This document shows positions 57,999 through 64,000 of a DNA stretch of 64,000 nt, piece after piece (the stretch's first letter is position 1; each line of letters opens with the position of its first letter). This DNA is from an uncultured Rhodoferax sp. (lineage in GTDB: Bacteria > Pseudomonadota > Gammaproteobacteria > Burkholderiales > Burkholderiaceae_C). Made by a program: the position numbers and the translations under genes. Under the pieces are notes generated by a model. That model had not been told where the DNA came from, searched no databases, and worked only from the letters and a program-made list of their open reading frames with translations. The stretch covers positions 62,001 through 126,000 of the forward strand of contig NZ_CAMIHB010000006.1 in NCBI RefSeq assembly GCF_946221635.1, in the 5' to 3' direction.

Positions 57999-58439
57999 AT
58001 GAAACTGCTTCGAAAAATTGGGCTACTGGTTCTTGTCGAACTGTGCTTTGTGACGGCTCGGGCCCAAGTCGTCGCCACCGAAGCCTGGGTGCGTCCCAGC
58101 GATCCCAGTGAAAGATCAGCGCCGGTCTATATGCAGCTCTTGTCACCCAAAGACACGAAGCTCATCTCAGCCCGATCGTCATCCGCAGAAGCTGTAGAAG
58201 TGCACGGGGCGGCTCAGGACAAAGGCGGCAAGACGATGCACCCCGTGGTCGATCTTCAATTGCACGCCGGCAAAACTCTGGAGTTCAAACCGGAGGGCTA
58301 CCATTTGATGCTCGTGGACGTTAAAAAACCGATCCGCGCAGGGTTTGAGGTGCAGATCACGCTGATCTTTCAGAATGCGGATGGTGCGCGCGAAGTCGTT
58401 TACGTGCATGCGCCTGTGTCACTGACCAAGCCGAAGTAA
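57999..58439 (+). CDS. PCuAC copper chaperone
   Basis: A 146-residue exported protein of the PCuAC/DUF461 family: signal peptide (GLLVLVELCFVTARAQ), then EAWVRPSDPSERSAPVYMQL, AVEVHGAAQDKGGKTMHPVV and FKPEGYHLMLVDVKKP, so the Cu(I) ligands His-x-Met (HLM), Met and the first His are present. The Met directly after the first His in many members is absent. It takes Cu(I) to cytochrome oxidase or to other copper sites in the periplasm. Confidence 0.9.
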   Translation: MKLLRKIGLLVLVELCFVTARAQVVATEAWVRPSDPSERSAPVYMQLLSPKDTKLISARSSSAEAVEVHGAAQDKGGKTMHPVVDLQLHAGKTLEFKPEGYHLMLVDVKKPIRAGFEVQITLIFQNADGAREVVYVHAPVSLTKPK

Positions 58440-58476
58440 TCGTGCCCGTCGGAGTGGCAAGCACGCATTCTCAGCT

Positions 58477-58722
58477 TCACTGTCTTCCAGGTAGTTTTTT
58501 GGGGCTCTTGGACTTTCGTGTACCTAACACGATAAGTACCAGCAGAAAAACTCCGTGAAGCACCGTGTCCGCAGGCGAATCGGATTGAACGATCGCAACC
58601 AGTTGCACTACGCCGATTAAGACCAACAGGAGACGGCCGCCCATTTGGATAGCCGCATCCCGCCTCGTAGGCTTCACCCCTGATGGTAGGTCGTCCCCAA
58701 CCGTCTTACTTCTTCTTGACAT
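58477..58722 (-). CDS. Small membrane protein behind motA
   Basis: An 81-residue protein with a basic N-terminus (MSRRSKTVGDDLPSGVKPTRRD), two membrane helices (GGRLLLVLIGVVQLVAIV and VLHGVFLLVLIVLG) around a short loop, and a basic end. The ATG overlaps the end of motA by 17 bases, and GGAGGC lies just upstream within motA, so translation linked to motA is likely. Family unknown; it is not MotB, which would have an OmpA domain. Confidence 0.65.
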   Translation of the reverse strand: MSRRSKTVGDDLPSGVKPTRRDAAIQMGGRLLLVLIGVVQLVAIVQSDSPADTVLHGVFLLVLIVLGTRKSKSPKKLPGRQ

Positions 58723-59563
58723 GTGCCTCCAGCTCCGAAAACGTGGGGCGCTCGGTGGAGAACAGAATCTGGCGGCCGAACTCGACAGCCGTGGACGGGT
58801 TGTAGCCTTGCATGCTGGCCAGCAGAATGGTCTTGATGCATTGCAGTTCTTTACCGCCTTCCTCAACCTTCTGCTCCAGCAGGCCTGCCAAGGGCTCAGC
58901 GAAGGCATAGGCCAGCAAAATCCCGAGGAATGTACCCACCAGGGCAGAACCAATCATGCCTCCCAGCACTGCGGGCGGCTGGCCCACCGAGCCCATGGTG
59001 TTCACAACCCCCAACACCGCAGCCACAATCCCGAATGCAGGTAGTCCGCCCGCAATGCGCTGGATGGCAGCGACGGCCGCGTGGGCTTCTACATGGTGCG
59101 CTTCAATGGCACCATCCATGATGTTTTCGATCTCGTGGGCATTCAGATTGCCCGACACCATCATGCGCAAGTAGTCGGTGACGAACTCCACGACGTGGTG
59201 GTCGGAGCCCACATTGGGATGTTTCTTGAAAATCTCTGACTGCTCGGGTTCTTCAACGTCTTTTTCGATGGCCATCAGGCCTTCCTTGCGGGCCTTTTGA
59301 AGGAGGTCGAACAGAAGTGCCATCAGCTCCATGTAGCGGTCCTTGGTGTACTTGCTGCCTTTGAAGCAAGACCCCAGACCCTTGATGGTGGCCTTGATGA
59401 CCTTCATCTGGTTGTTGGCGACAAAGGCTCCCACAGTGGCACCACCAATCGTTATCAGCTCAAACGGTAATGCCTTGAGCACAACGCTGATGTTGCCACC
59501 GTGAATAATGAACACGCCAAACACGCAGGCGATGCAGATAAGCCATCCGACGATTACAAACAT
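58706..59563 (-). CDS. motA: Flagellar motor stator MotA (orphan)
   Basis: A 285-residue MotA with the full pattern: start MFVIVGWLICIACVFGVFIIHGG, cytoplasmic charged loop KARKEGLMAIEKDVEEPEQSEIF and the conserved AHHVEAHAAVAAIQRIAGGLPAFGIVAAVLGVVNTM with the proton-path helices, then FAEPLAGLLEQKVEEGGKE. With MotB it conducts protons and drives the flagellum. No motB or other flagellar gene lies near; it is surrounded by metal genes. No sigma-28 promoter is evident upstream. Confidence 0.92.
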   Translation of the reverse strand: MFVIVGWLICIACVFGVFIIHGGNISVVLKALPFELITIGGATVGAFVANNQMKVIKATIKGLGSCFKGSKYTKDRYMELMALLFDLLQKARKEGLMAIEKDVEEPEQSEIFKKHPNVGSDHHVVEFVTDYLRMMVSGNLNAHEIENIMDGAIEAHHVEAHAAVAAIQRIAGGLPAFGIVAAVLGVVNTMGSVGQPPAVLGGMIGSALVGTFLGILLAYAFAEPLAGLLEQKVEEGGKELQCIKTILLASMQGYNPSTAVEFGRQILFSTERPTFSELEAHVKKK

Positions 59564-59792
59564 TTCAAATTCCTAGTCTGGAGCAAGTGGTGGCAGCGGG
59601 GCCGGAGTGCGGACTCTGTCCGTGGAGAGAGGCGCGAAACGCGCCGCATGGGCAATGCAGAAATGCACAGTGGCCCTTGTTGCAGGGCAATCCATCTGTG
59701 ACATTAGGGAGGCACGGAAACAGGCGATCTGCGCCGTGTCTAAGGGGATGAGTCAAGGTCCAAGGCCACTCAGGTGGCGATGGAGCTTGATG
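59564..59792. other. Gene-poor stretch between motA and the small exported protein
   Basis: About 230 bases without a convincing gene. It holds a short hairpin GGCGCGAAACGCGCC near 59629-59643 but no T-run. Possibly the motA promoter region or the worn remains of former sequence. Confidence 0.4.
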
Positions 59793-60146
59793 TCAGGAGA
59801 GGGCTCGTGGAGGTCGGAGAAGCCCAGCCAAAACCGGCGCTTGCCTCGCGACCGCAAGCGCACCAACTGCGTGTTGAGGGCGAAACACGGACAGTTTTAC
59901 GGGTTCATCGCCGATGACCGCGGCGATATCAGCAACAGCGCCGACATGGGCATGAGAAGCGGTATCAGCCTCACCTGTTTTGTGAGCCGTTTGATCAAGG
60001 TGGTGCTGATAAAACGCATGTGGCTCACCTGGTGTCTGATGGGAGTCTTCCCGCGCGTGCTGCACCAAACTCAAGGAGCTAAGGACTGCCAGTGACTGCC
60101 AAAAAATGACAGCCAATAGGAAAAGAGCGCGGTATTTCCCAGACAT
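59793..60146 (-). CDS. Exported His-containing small protein
   Basis: A 117-residue protein: signal-like MSGKYRALFLLAVIFWQSLAVLSSLSLV, then HAREDSHQTPGEPHAFYQHHLDQTAHKTGEADTASHAH, rich in His. The layout (signal, then His-rich segment, in a Cd/Zn locus) recalls CzcI-like small periplasmic proteins, but the sequence is not diagnostic. It is in the direction of the P-type ATPase transcript, 40 bases after the zinc-ribbon gene. Confidence 0.6.
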   Translation of the reverse strand: MSGKYRALFLLAVIFWQSLAVLSSLSLVQHAREDSHQTPGEPHAFYQHHLDQTAHKTGEADTASHAHVGAVADIAAVIGDEPVKLSVFRPQHAVGALAVARQAPVLAGLLRPPRALS

Positions 60147-60186
60147 CGAAGAAATTCTAGCTTCAATTCCCCAATCCCCCGAACTA

Positions 60187-60486
60187 TCAGCCGGCTGGTT
60201 TCCCACATTGCCCGCAGAACCTGGTCCCCACCATCAGCGTGGCCGCACACTGGCTGCACCGGGCAGGCTGCGTGGACTTCCCGCAGGATTGGCAGAACTT
60301 GGCATCTGCTGCATTCAGGGTATTGCAGGCTGCGCAAGCGACTCCACCAAGGTTCGGAGGCCTACTCCCATAGCTGTCGCCATGGCCACCGTGACGGGGC
60401 GCGTGGTGCTCCTCTCGATGATGGCCATGGTGGTTGCCACCGTGACCGCCGCCATGGCCGCCGAATAGTCTGTCGAAAAAGCTCAT
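60187..60486 (-). CDS. His-rich double zinc-ribbon protein
   Basis: A 99-residue cytoplasmic protein. The N-terminal third is MSFFDRLFGGHGGG followed by a run with about twelve His (NHHGHHREEHHAPRHGGHG), then two zinc-ribbon knuckle pairs: CAACNTLNAADAKFCQSC and CSQCAATLMVGTRFCGQC. It could buffer Zn/Cd/Ni by its His tail while the ribbons hold structure or bind a partner. It follows the Cd/Zn ATPase by 54 bases in the same direction. Start MSFFDRLF chosen at 60486. Confidence 0.75.
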   Translation of the reverse strand: MSFFDRLFGGHGGGHGGNHHGHHREEHHAPRHGGHGDSYGSRPPNLGGVACAACNTLNAADAKFCQSCGKSTQPARCSQCAATLMVGTRFCGQCGKPAG

Positions 60487-60540
60487 TGCACTGGTTCCGT
60501 TCTCGTACCTAAGGGTTGTCTGAATCAGGCCACGCAAACG

Positions 60541-62844
60541 TCACTTGCGAAGCAAGCGCAGCCCGTTGCCAACCACTAGCAGGCTTGCTCCCACGTCCGC
60601 AAAAACGGCCATCCACATCGTGCCTGCGCCCGTGAGGGTCAGAACCAGGAACACGGCCTTGATGCCAAGTGCCAGAACAATGTTCTGTACCAACAGCGCA
60701 TGGGTGCTGCGGGAGAGGCGTACAAAACGGGGCAATTTGCGCAGGTCGTCGTCCATCAAGGCCACGTCGGCAGTCTCAATGGCGGTGCCGGTGCCGGCAG
60801 CGCCCATGGCAAAGCCAATATCTGCCCGGGCCAGCGCAGGCGCATCGTTAATGCCATCCCCCACCATACCGACGGCCCCACCTTGACCGAGCATGCTTTC
60901 GATCACCTTGAGCTTGTCTTCAGGCAACAGATCGCCCTTGGCTTCGTCGATTCCAACTTGATCGGCAATGGCTTTGGCGGTATGGGCGTTGTCGCCGGTC
61001 AGCATGACCGTCTTGATACCCAAGTCGTGGAGTTCAGCGATGGCCTGGCGGCTGCTGTCCTTGACGGTGTCAGCCACGGCAAACATGCCATGCACCTCCT
61101 GGTCGTCGGCCAGCAGAATGACGGTCTTGCCTTGCTCTTCCAGCACAGACAGGCGAGCTTCCAATGCTTCGGAGCAACGGCCTTGTTCGTGGATGAGGCG
61201 GTGGTTGCCCAAATAGAAGAGCTTTCCATCTATGGAACCCTTGGTTCCTCGACCCGGCAATGCCTCAAACCCGTCCACATTGCGCAGCACAACGTTGTCA
61301 CGCTTGGCCGCCTCGGTGATGGCTTTGGACACGGGGTGGTCTGAGCGACCGGCCAGGCTTGCAGCAAAACTGCGCAGTTCGGCCTCACTCATTGCGCTGA
61401 GCGTGACAAAGTCAGTTTGCGCAGGCTTACCGTGGGTAATGGTGCCGGTTTTGTCGAGGGCAATGCTCTTGAGCTTGCGGCCATCTTCCAGATAGACACC
61501 ACCTTTGACCAGGATGCCCTGGCGAGCTGCAGCGGCCAGGCCGCTCACGATGGTGACAGGGGTAGAGATCACCAAAGCGCAGGGGCAAGCAATCACCAGC
61601 AACACCAGTGCCTTGTAGATCCACGCAAACCACACCCCGCCCAACAGAAGTGGCGGCAGGATGGCTACCGCCAAGGCGATGGCAAACACCACTGGGGTGT
61701 AGACACGGGCGAATTGGTCTACAAAGCGTTGCGTCGGTGCACGCGCGCCTTGTGCTTCTTCCACTGCGTGGATGATGCGCGCCAGGGTGCTGTCGTTGGC
61801 CGCAGCGGTCACCAGGTACTCAAACGAACCAGACTCATTAATCGTTCCGGCAAACACCTGGTCGCCCTCGGTTTTTTCTACAGGGAGGCTTTCCCCGGTG
61901 ATGGGCGCTTGGTTGATGGTCGAACGGCCGCTGACGATTTTTCCGTCCAGGGCGATGCGCTCGCCCGGCTTGATACGGACGCGAGCGTCAACCGCAACCG
62001 ATTTGGCGGCCATGTCTTTCCAAGAGCCATCGGCTTGCAACACCGTTGCAGTTTCCGGCGTCAGTTGCATCAATCCACGAATGGCATTGCGAGCCCGGTC
62101 CAGCGATTTGGCCTCGATCAGTTCTGCAATCGTGAACAGCACCATCACCATGGCGGCCTCCGGCCACTGTCCCAGGAACAGTGCACCAGTGACAGCAATG
62201 CTCATCAACGCGTTGATGTTCAGGTTGCCATTGCGGATCGCAATCCAACCCTTTTTATAGGTCGTGATACCGCATGCGAAGACTGCAACCAATGCCAGCA
62301 CAGCAGCCATCCAAGTGGGTAACCCGGCCCACTCAACCGCTTCCGAGGCGATCGCGGCAACGCCGGCCAACGCCAAGGGCCACCAAGGTTTGGCAGGTTC
62401 CGGTCTCGGCTCTTCCAGAGCGGCGTTTTCAGTGGCGACTTCTGGGGTGAAGCCGAGGGAGCGCACGGCGGCCAGAATGGGTTCCAAGTCTTTCGGTGCG
62501 TGTGTGACCGTCAAGACCCGCTGCATCAGGTTGAACTCCAGACCGCTTACGCCGGCCATCCCCCCGAGCTTCTTGCGCAGCAGTCCCTCTTCGGTGGGGC
62601 AGTCCATTTGCATGATGCGAATCGGCGTCTGAACGCCTCCATTACTGCGGGCGGGCTTTGCCAGTGGCACCAAAAGTTGAGTAGCCGACGCGCAGCAGTC
62701 GGTCGCGCAAGAACTGGCCTTGCCCGTTTCTTCCAGTTTGACGGATGGGGCAGCGCAACAAGCGTCACCTTCATGGGAATGATCGTGCCCATGGCCCTGG
62801 TCGTCTTTGTGATCGTGCGAATCGTGCTTGTGGGAGGCGGACAT
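60541..62844 (-). CDS. cadA: Cd/Zn/Pb-translocating P1B-type ATPase
   Basis: A 767-residue P-type ATPase of the Zn/Cd/Pb group. The N-terminus is His/Asp-rich (DSHDHKDDQGHGHDHSHEGDACC, then CATDCC), then a metal-binding ferredoxin-like domain (RIMQMDCPTEEGLLRKKLGGM). Next: CPCALVIS (CPC), TGE in ITGESLPV, DKTGTITHG, HPVSKAI and GDGINDAPAL, and the C-terminal helix with MWMAVFADVGASLLVVGNGLRLL typical of ZntA/CadA. It exports divalent metal to the periplasm. It has a MerR-type promoter just upstream and diverges from cadR. Confidence 0.94.
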   Translation of the reverse strand: MSASHKHDSHDHKDDQGHGHDHSHEGDACCAAPSVKLEETGKASSCATDCCASATQLLVPLAKPARSNGGVQTPIRIMQMDCPTEEGLLRKKLGGMAGVSGLEFNLMQRVLTVTHAPKDLEPILAAVRSLGFTPEVATENAALEEPRPEPAKPWWPLALAGVAAIASEAVEWAGLPTWMAAVLALVAVFACGITTYKKGWIAIRNGNLNINALMSIAVTGALFLGQWPEAAMVMVLFTIAELIEAKSLDRARNAIRGLMQLTPETATVLQADGSWKDMAAKSVAVDARVRIKPGERIALDGKIVSGRSTINQAPITGESLPVEKTEGDQVFAGTINESGSFEYLVTAAANDSTLARIIHAVEEAQGARAPTQRFVDQFARVYTPVVFAIALAVAILPPLLLGGVWFAWIYKALVLLVIACPCALVISTPVTIVSGLAAAARQGILVKGGVYLEDGRKLKSIALDKTGTITHGKPAQTDFVTLSAMSEAELRSFAASLAGRSDHPVSKAITEAAKRDNVVLRNVDGFEALPGRGTKGSIDGKLFYLGNHRLIHEQGRCSEALEARLSVLEEQGKTVILLADDQEVHGMFAVADTVKDSSRQAIAELHDLGIKTVMLTGDNAHTAKAIADQVGIDEAKGDLLPEDKLKVIESMLGQGGAVGMVGDGINDAPALARADIGFAMGAAGTGTAIETADVALMDDDLRKLPRFVRLSRSTHALLVQNIVLALGIKAVFLVLTLTGAGTMWMAVFADVGASLLVVGNGLRLLRK

Positions 62845-62870
62845 ATGGGCTTTCCATTGAATATGTCCAA

Positions 62871-62901
62871 ATTACACAACCTGTAGTTACTATAGAGTCA
62901 A
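62871..62901 (-). promoter_or_regulatory. CadR-type operator/promoter of the Cd/Zn ATPase gene
   Basis: On the minus strand: -35 TTGACT (62901-62896) and -10 TGTAAT (62876-62871) separated by 19 bases containing the dyad CTATAGTAACTACAG. It is the classic long-spacer promoter that CadR/PbrR/ZntR-type MerR proteins activate by DNA twisting. Confidence 0.88.
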
Positions 62902-62920
62902 GACATTTCTGGAGGCCTTC

Positions 62921-63352
62921 ATGAAAATCGGCGAATTGGCCCAGGTGGCCCAGTGCACGGTGGAGACCGTAAGGTATTACGAGAAGGCGGGGCTCCTGCC
63001 TGAGCCAGCCCGTACACAGGGAAATTTCCGGATTTACGGTCCAGAACACATTGAGCGCCTGCGGTTCATACGCAATTGCCGAGCGCTCGATATGAGCCAG
63101 CAGGAAATCCACACCTTATTGGAGCTCGCGGATCGGCCTGCTGATGGTTGTGGCGCCATCAACCATGTCTTTGATCAGCACATCGCCCACGTCAATGAAC
63201 GCATTCGCGAGCTCACCCATCTCAAACAGCAACTGGGAGCCCTTCGCGAGCGCTGTGTCTCGGAACAAGCTGTAAACGCCTGTGGAATCTTGCAAGGCCT
63301 TGCTTCGATGGAGACAGAGGCCAAGGTCGAACGCCACACCCATCTGGGCTGA
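62921..63352 (+). CDS. cadR: CadR/PbrR-type MerR family regulator
   Basis: A 143-residue MerR-family activator: MKIGELAQVAQCTVETVRYYEKAGLLPEP with the RTQGNFRIYGP wing, a long dimer helix and metal-site cysteines Cys77 (DGCGAIN), Cys112 (RERCV) and Cys121 (NACGIL), as in Cd/Pb sensors, and a His tail (RHTHLG). GGAGG precedes the ATG. It diverges from the Cd/Zn ATPase and should activate it, and probably the DUF3703 gene, on Cd, Pb or Zn. Confidence 0.93.
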   Translation: MKIGELAQVAQCTVETVRYYEKAGLLPEPARTQGNFRIYGPEHIERLRFIRNCRALDMSQQEIHTLLELADRPADGCGAINHVFDQHIAHVNERIRELTHLKQQLGALRERCVSEQAVNACGILQGLASMETEAKVERHTHLG

Positions 63353-63462
63353 GCCAGCAGTTTTCTCCCGCCCTTATCACGGTCATAACAAATACTCAAG
63401 TGAACTATTCAAACAGGGCCGCACTATCTGATTTCTTTGGGGGAGGGTCAAGTGCATGGAGC

Positions 63463-63963
63463 TCACTCCGAAATGCCAAACGCCCATTCAATCAATTCAG
63501 AGAGAGGCGAATCTAAAGACTCACCTCGAGCGCCTTTAGCAAGGTCAACTGCAGCGCAGCGCAGAGTTAGCCAAACTTCCTCCGGATCGTTGCCAGTGGT
63601 GGGGAAGATTCTGGTGTACGGTGGGTCGGATTCGATGATGACGGCGCAGAGATGCTCCGATTCGCGTTTGAACGCGAACACGGCGGCCTTGCGCATTCGT
63701 AGGCCAAGTTCAGGGCATTGAAGCATCAGTTGCGGAGCAACTTCGCCGTCGTCGTTGGCGAGAACTGAGATTGGCACCGTCCATCCATCGTCTTGGCTTT
63801 TTGTGAGGAGCTCGACAGTCAAGCCTTTCAGCTGCTTGAGGTCTTCGACCGCACCACGCAAAAAGAGGGGAATCGAGCCCGGCTTGTCCGATGCTTCCTT
63901 GGAAACAATGGACAGCTCAACGGGCCGCACACTCTGATCGGAGCCAGGCTCACCAACAGCCAT
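63463..63963 (-). CDS. Hypothetical protein
   Basis: A 166-residue soluble protein, start ATG at 63963, unknown family. No signal or membrane segment. Features: PLFLRGAVEDLKQLKGLTVELLTKSQDDGWTVPISVLANDDGEVAPQLMLQCPELGLRMRKAAVFAFKRE and DPEEVWLTLRCAAVDLAKGARGESLDSPLSELIEWAFG. Together the two ends do not suggest a metal role. It stands alone after cadR. Confidence 0.6.
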   Translation of the reverse strand: MAVGEPGSDQSVRPVELSIVSKEASDKPGSIPLFLRGAVEDLKQLKGLTVELLTKSQDDGWTVPISVLANDDGEVAPQLMLQCPELGLRMRKAAVFAFKRESEHLCAVIIESDPPYTRIFPTTGNDPEEVWLTLRCAAVDLAKGARGESLDSPLSELIEWAFGISE

Positions 63964-64000
63964 TGACTCGATTGGCGGCGCACTTGAACCAACAGACTCT

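Noticed and set aside
59607..60095. Plus-strand frame of 162 codons in the motA-cadA gap
   Set aside because: No motif and no ribosome binding site; the minus-strand frame 59793-60146 has a signal-like start and fits the operon direction.
1..64000. CRISPR arrays, tRNA or rRNA genes
   Set aside because: No regularly spaced direct repeats, no cloverleaf-like or rRNA core sequences were noticed on reading.

Overview
The window looks like the chromosome of a betaproteobacterium of the family Comamonadaceae (Rhodoferax/Polaromonas/Acidovorax-like). The basis is the high GC content, the gene order msrB-yciB-bolA-ppiC, the SelO and AidB sequences, and a dispersed ~58-bp repeat that I recognise as typical of this family. 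There is no rRNA, tRNA or CRISPR. No stretch longer than 300 bases lacks a gene.

Left half, 1 to ~25.2 kb, is core chromosome. It opens with a 5' part of rlhA (23S rRNA hydroxylation), an MFS transporter, a DUF1624 membrane protein and a FliA-like sigma factor. Next is the minus-strand run selO, msrB, yciB, bolA, ppiC. A large fatty-acid/acyl-CoA block follows: an acyl-CoA synthetase, a livHMGF-type ABC importer without a binding protein, a promoter with a TetR-type palindrome, a FadB-like two-domain enzyme, an M20 peptidase, a thiolase, a GNAT protein, two acyl-CoA dehydrogenases (one AidB-like), an SDR, a thioesterase and a GST. Six copies of the family repeat lie here, five of them read through in frame inside genes. 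A GC-rich palindrome is inserted in frame in aidB.

At ~25.2 kb the elaA gene is cut off after 59 codons and an accessory region begins that runs to the end of the window. It opens with a three-gene minus-strand module: a tyrosine recombinase, a protein with a C2H2 zinc finger and an acetyltransferase tail resembling eukaryotic cohesin acetyltransferases (Eco1/ESCO), and an unknown protein. This module is the strongest candidate for something undescribed.

The rest is mostly a metal-resistance island. An arsenic operon (fasciclin, arsR, arsC, aqpS, second arsC, arsH, MFS) ends with a phytochelatin synthase of eukaryotic type. A MerR regulator diverges from a MerF-like protein and a redoxin. 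After a small mixed block (YnfA, HAD, XRE, unknown, metallophosphoesterase) comes a large copper/silver block: CusCBA, a copper P-type ATPase, DUF411, CusF, a cupredoxin, a multicopper oxidase, a TolC-like protein, a two-component system and CopK. It is followed by a periplasmic thiol/copper operon (lspA, DsbB-like, DsbA-like, SCO, L,D-transpeptidase), DUF3703, PCuAC, an orphan motA, and a Cd/Zn/Pb block with a P-type ATPase, a CadR-like regulator and two small His-rich proteins.

Together the island would sense soft metals (ArsR, two MerR proteins, CusRS), pump them from cytoplasm to periplasm (P-type ATPases) and out of the cell (CusCBA), oxidise or bind copper in the periplasm (MCO, CopK, cupredoxin, PCuAC, CusF), and reduce, export or chelate arsenic (ArsC, AqpS, ArsH, phytochelatin synthase). 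The far end of the island is not in the window.
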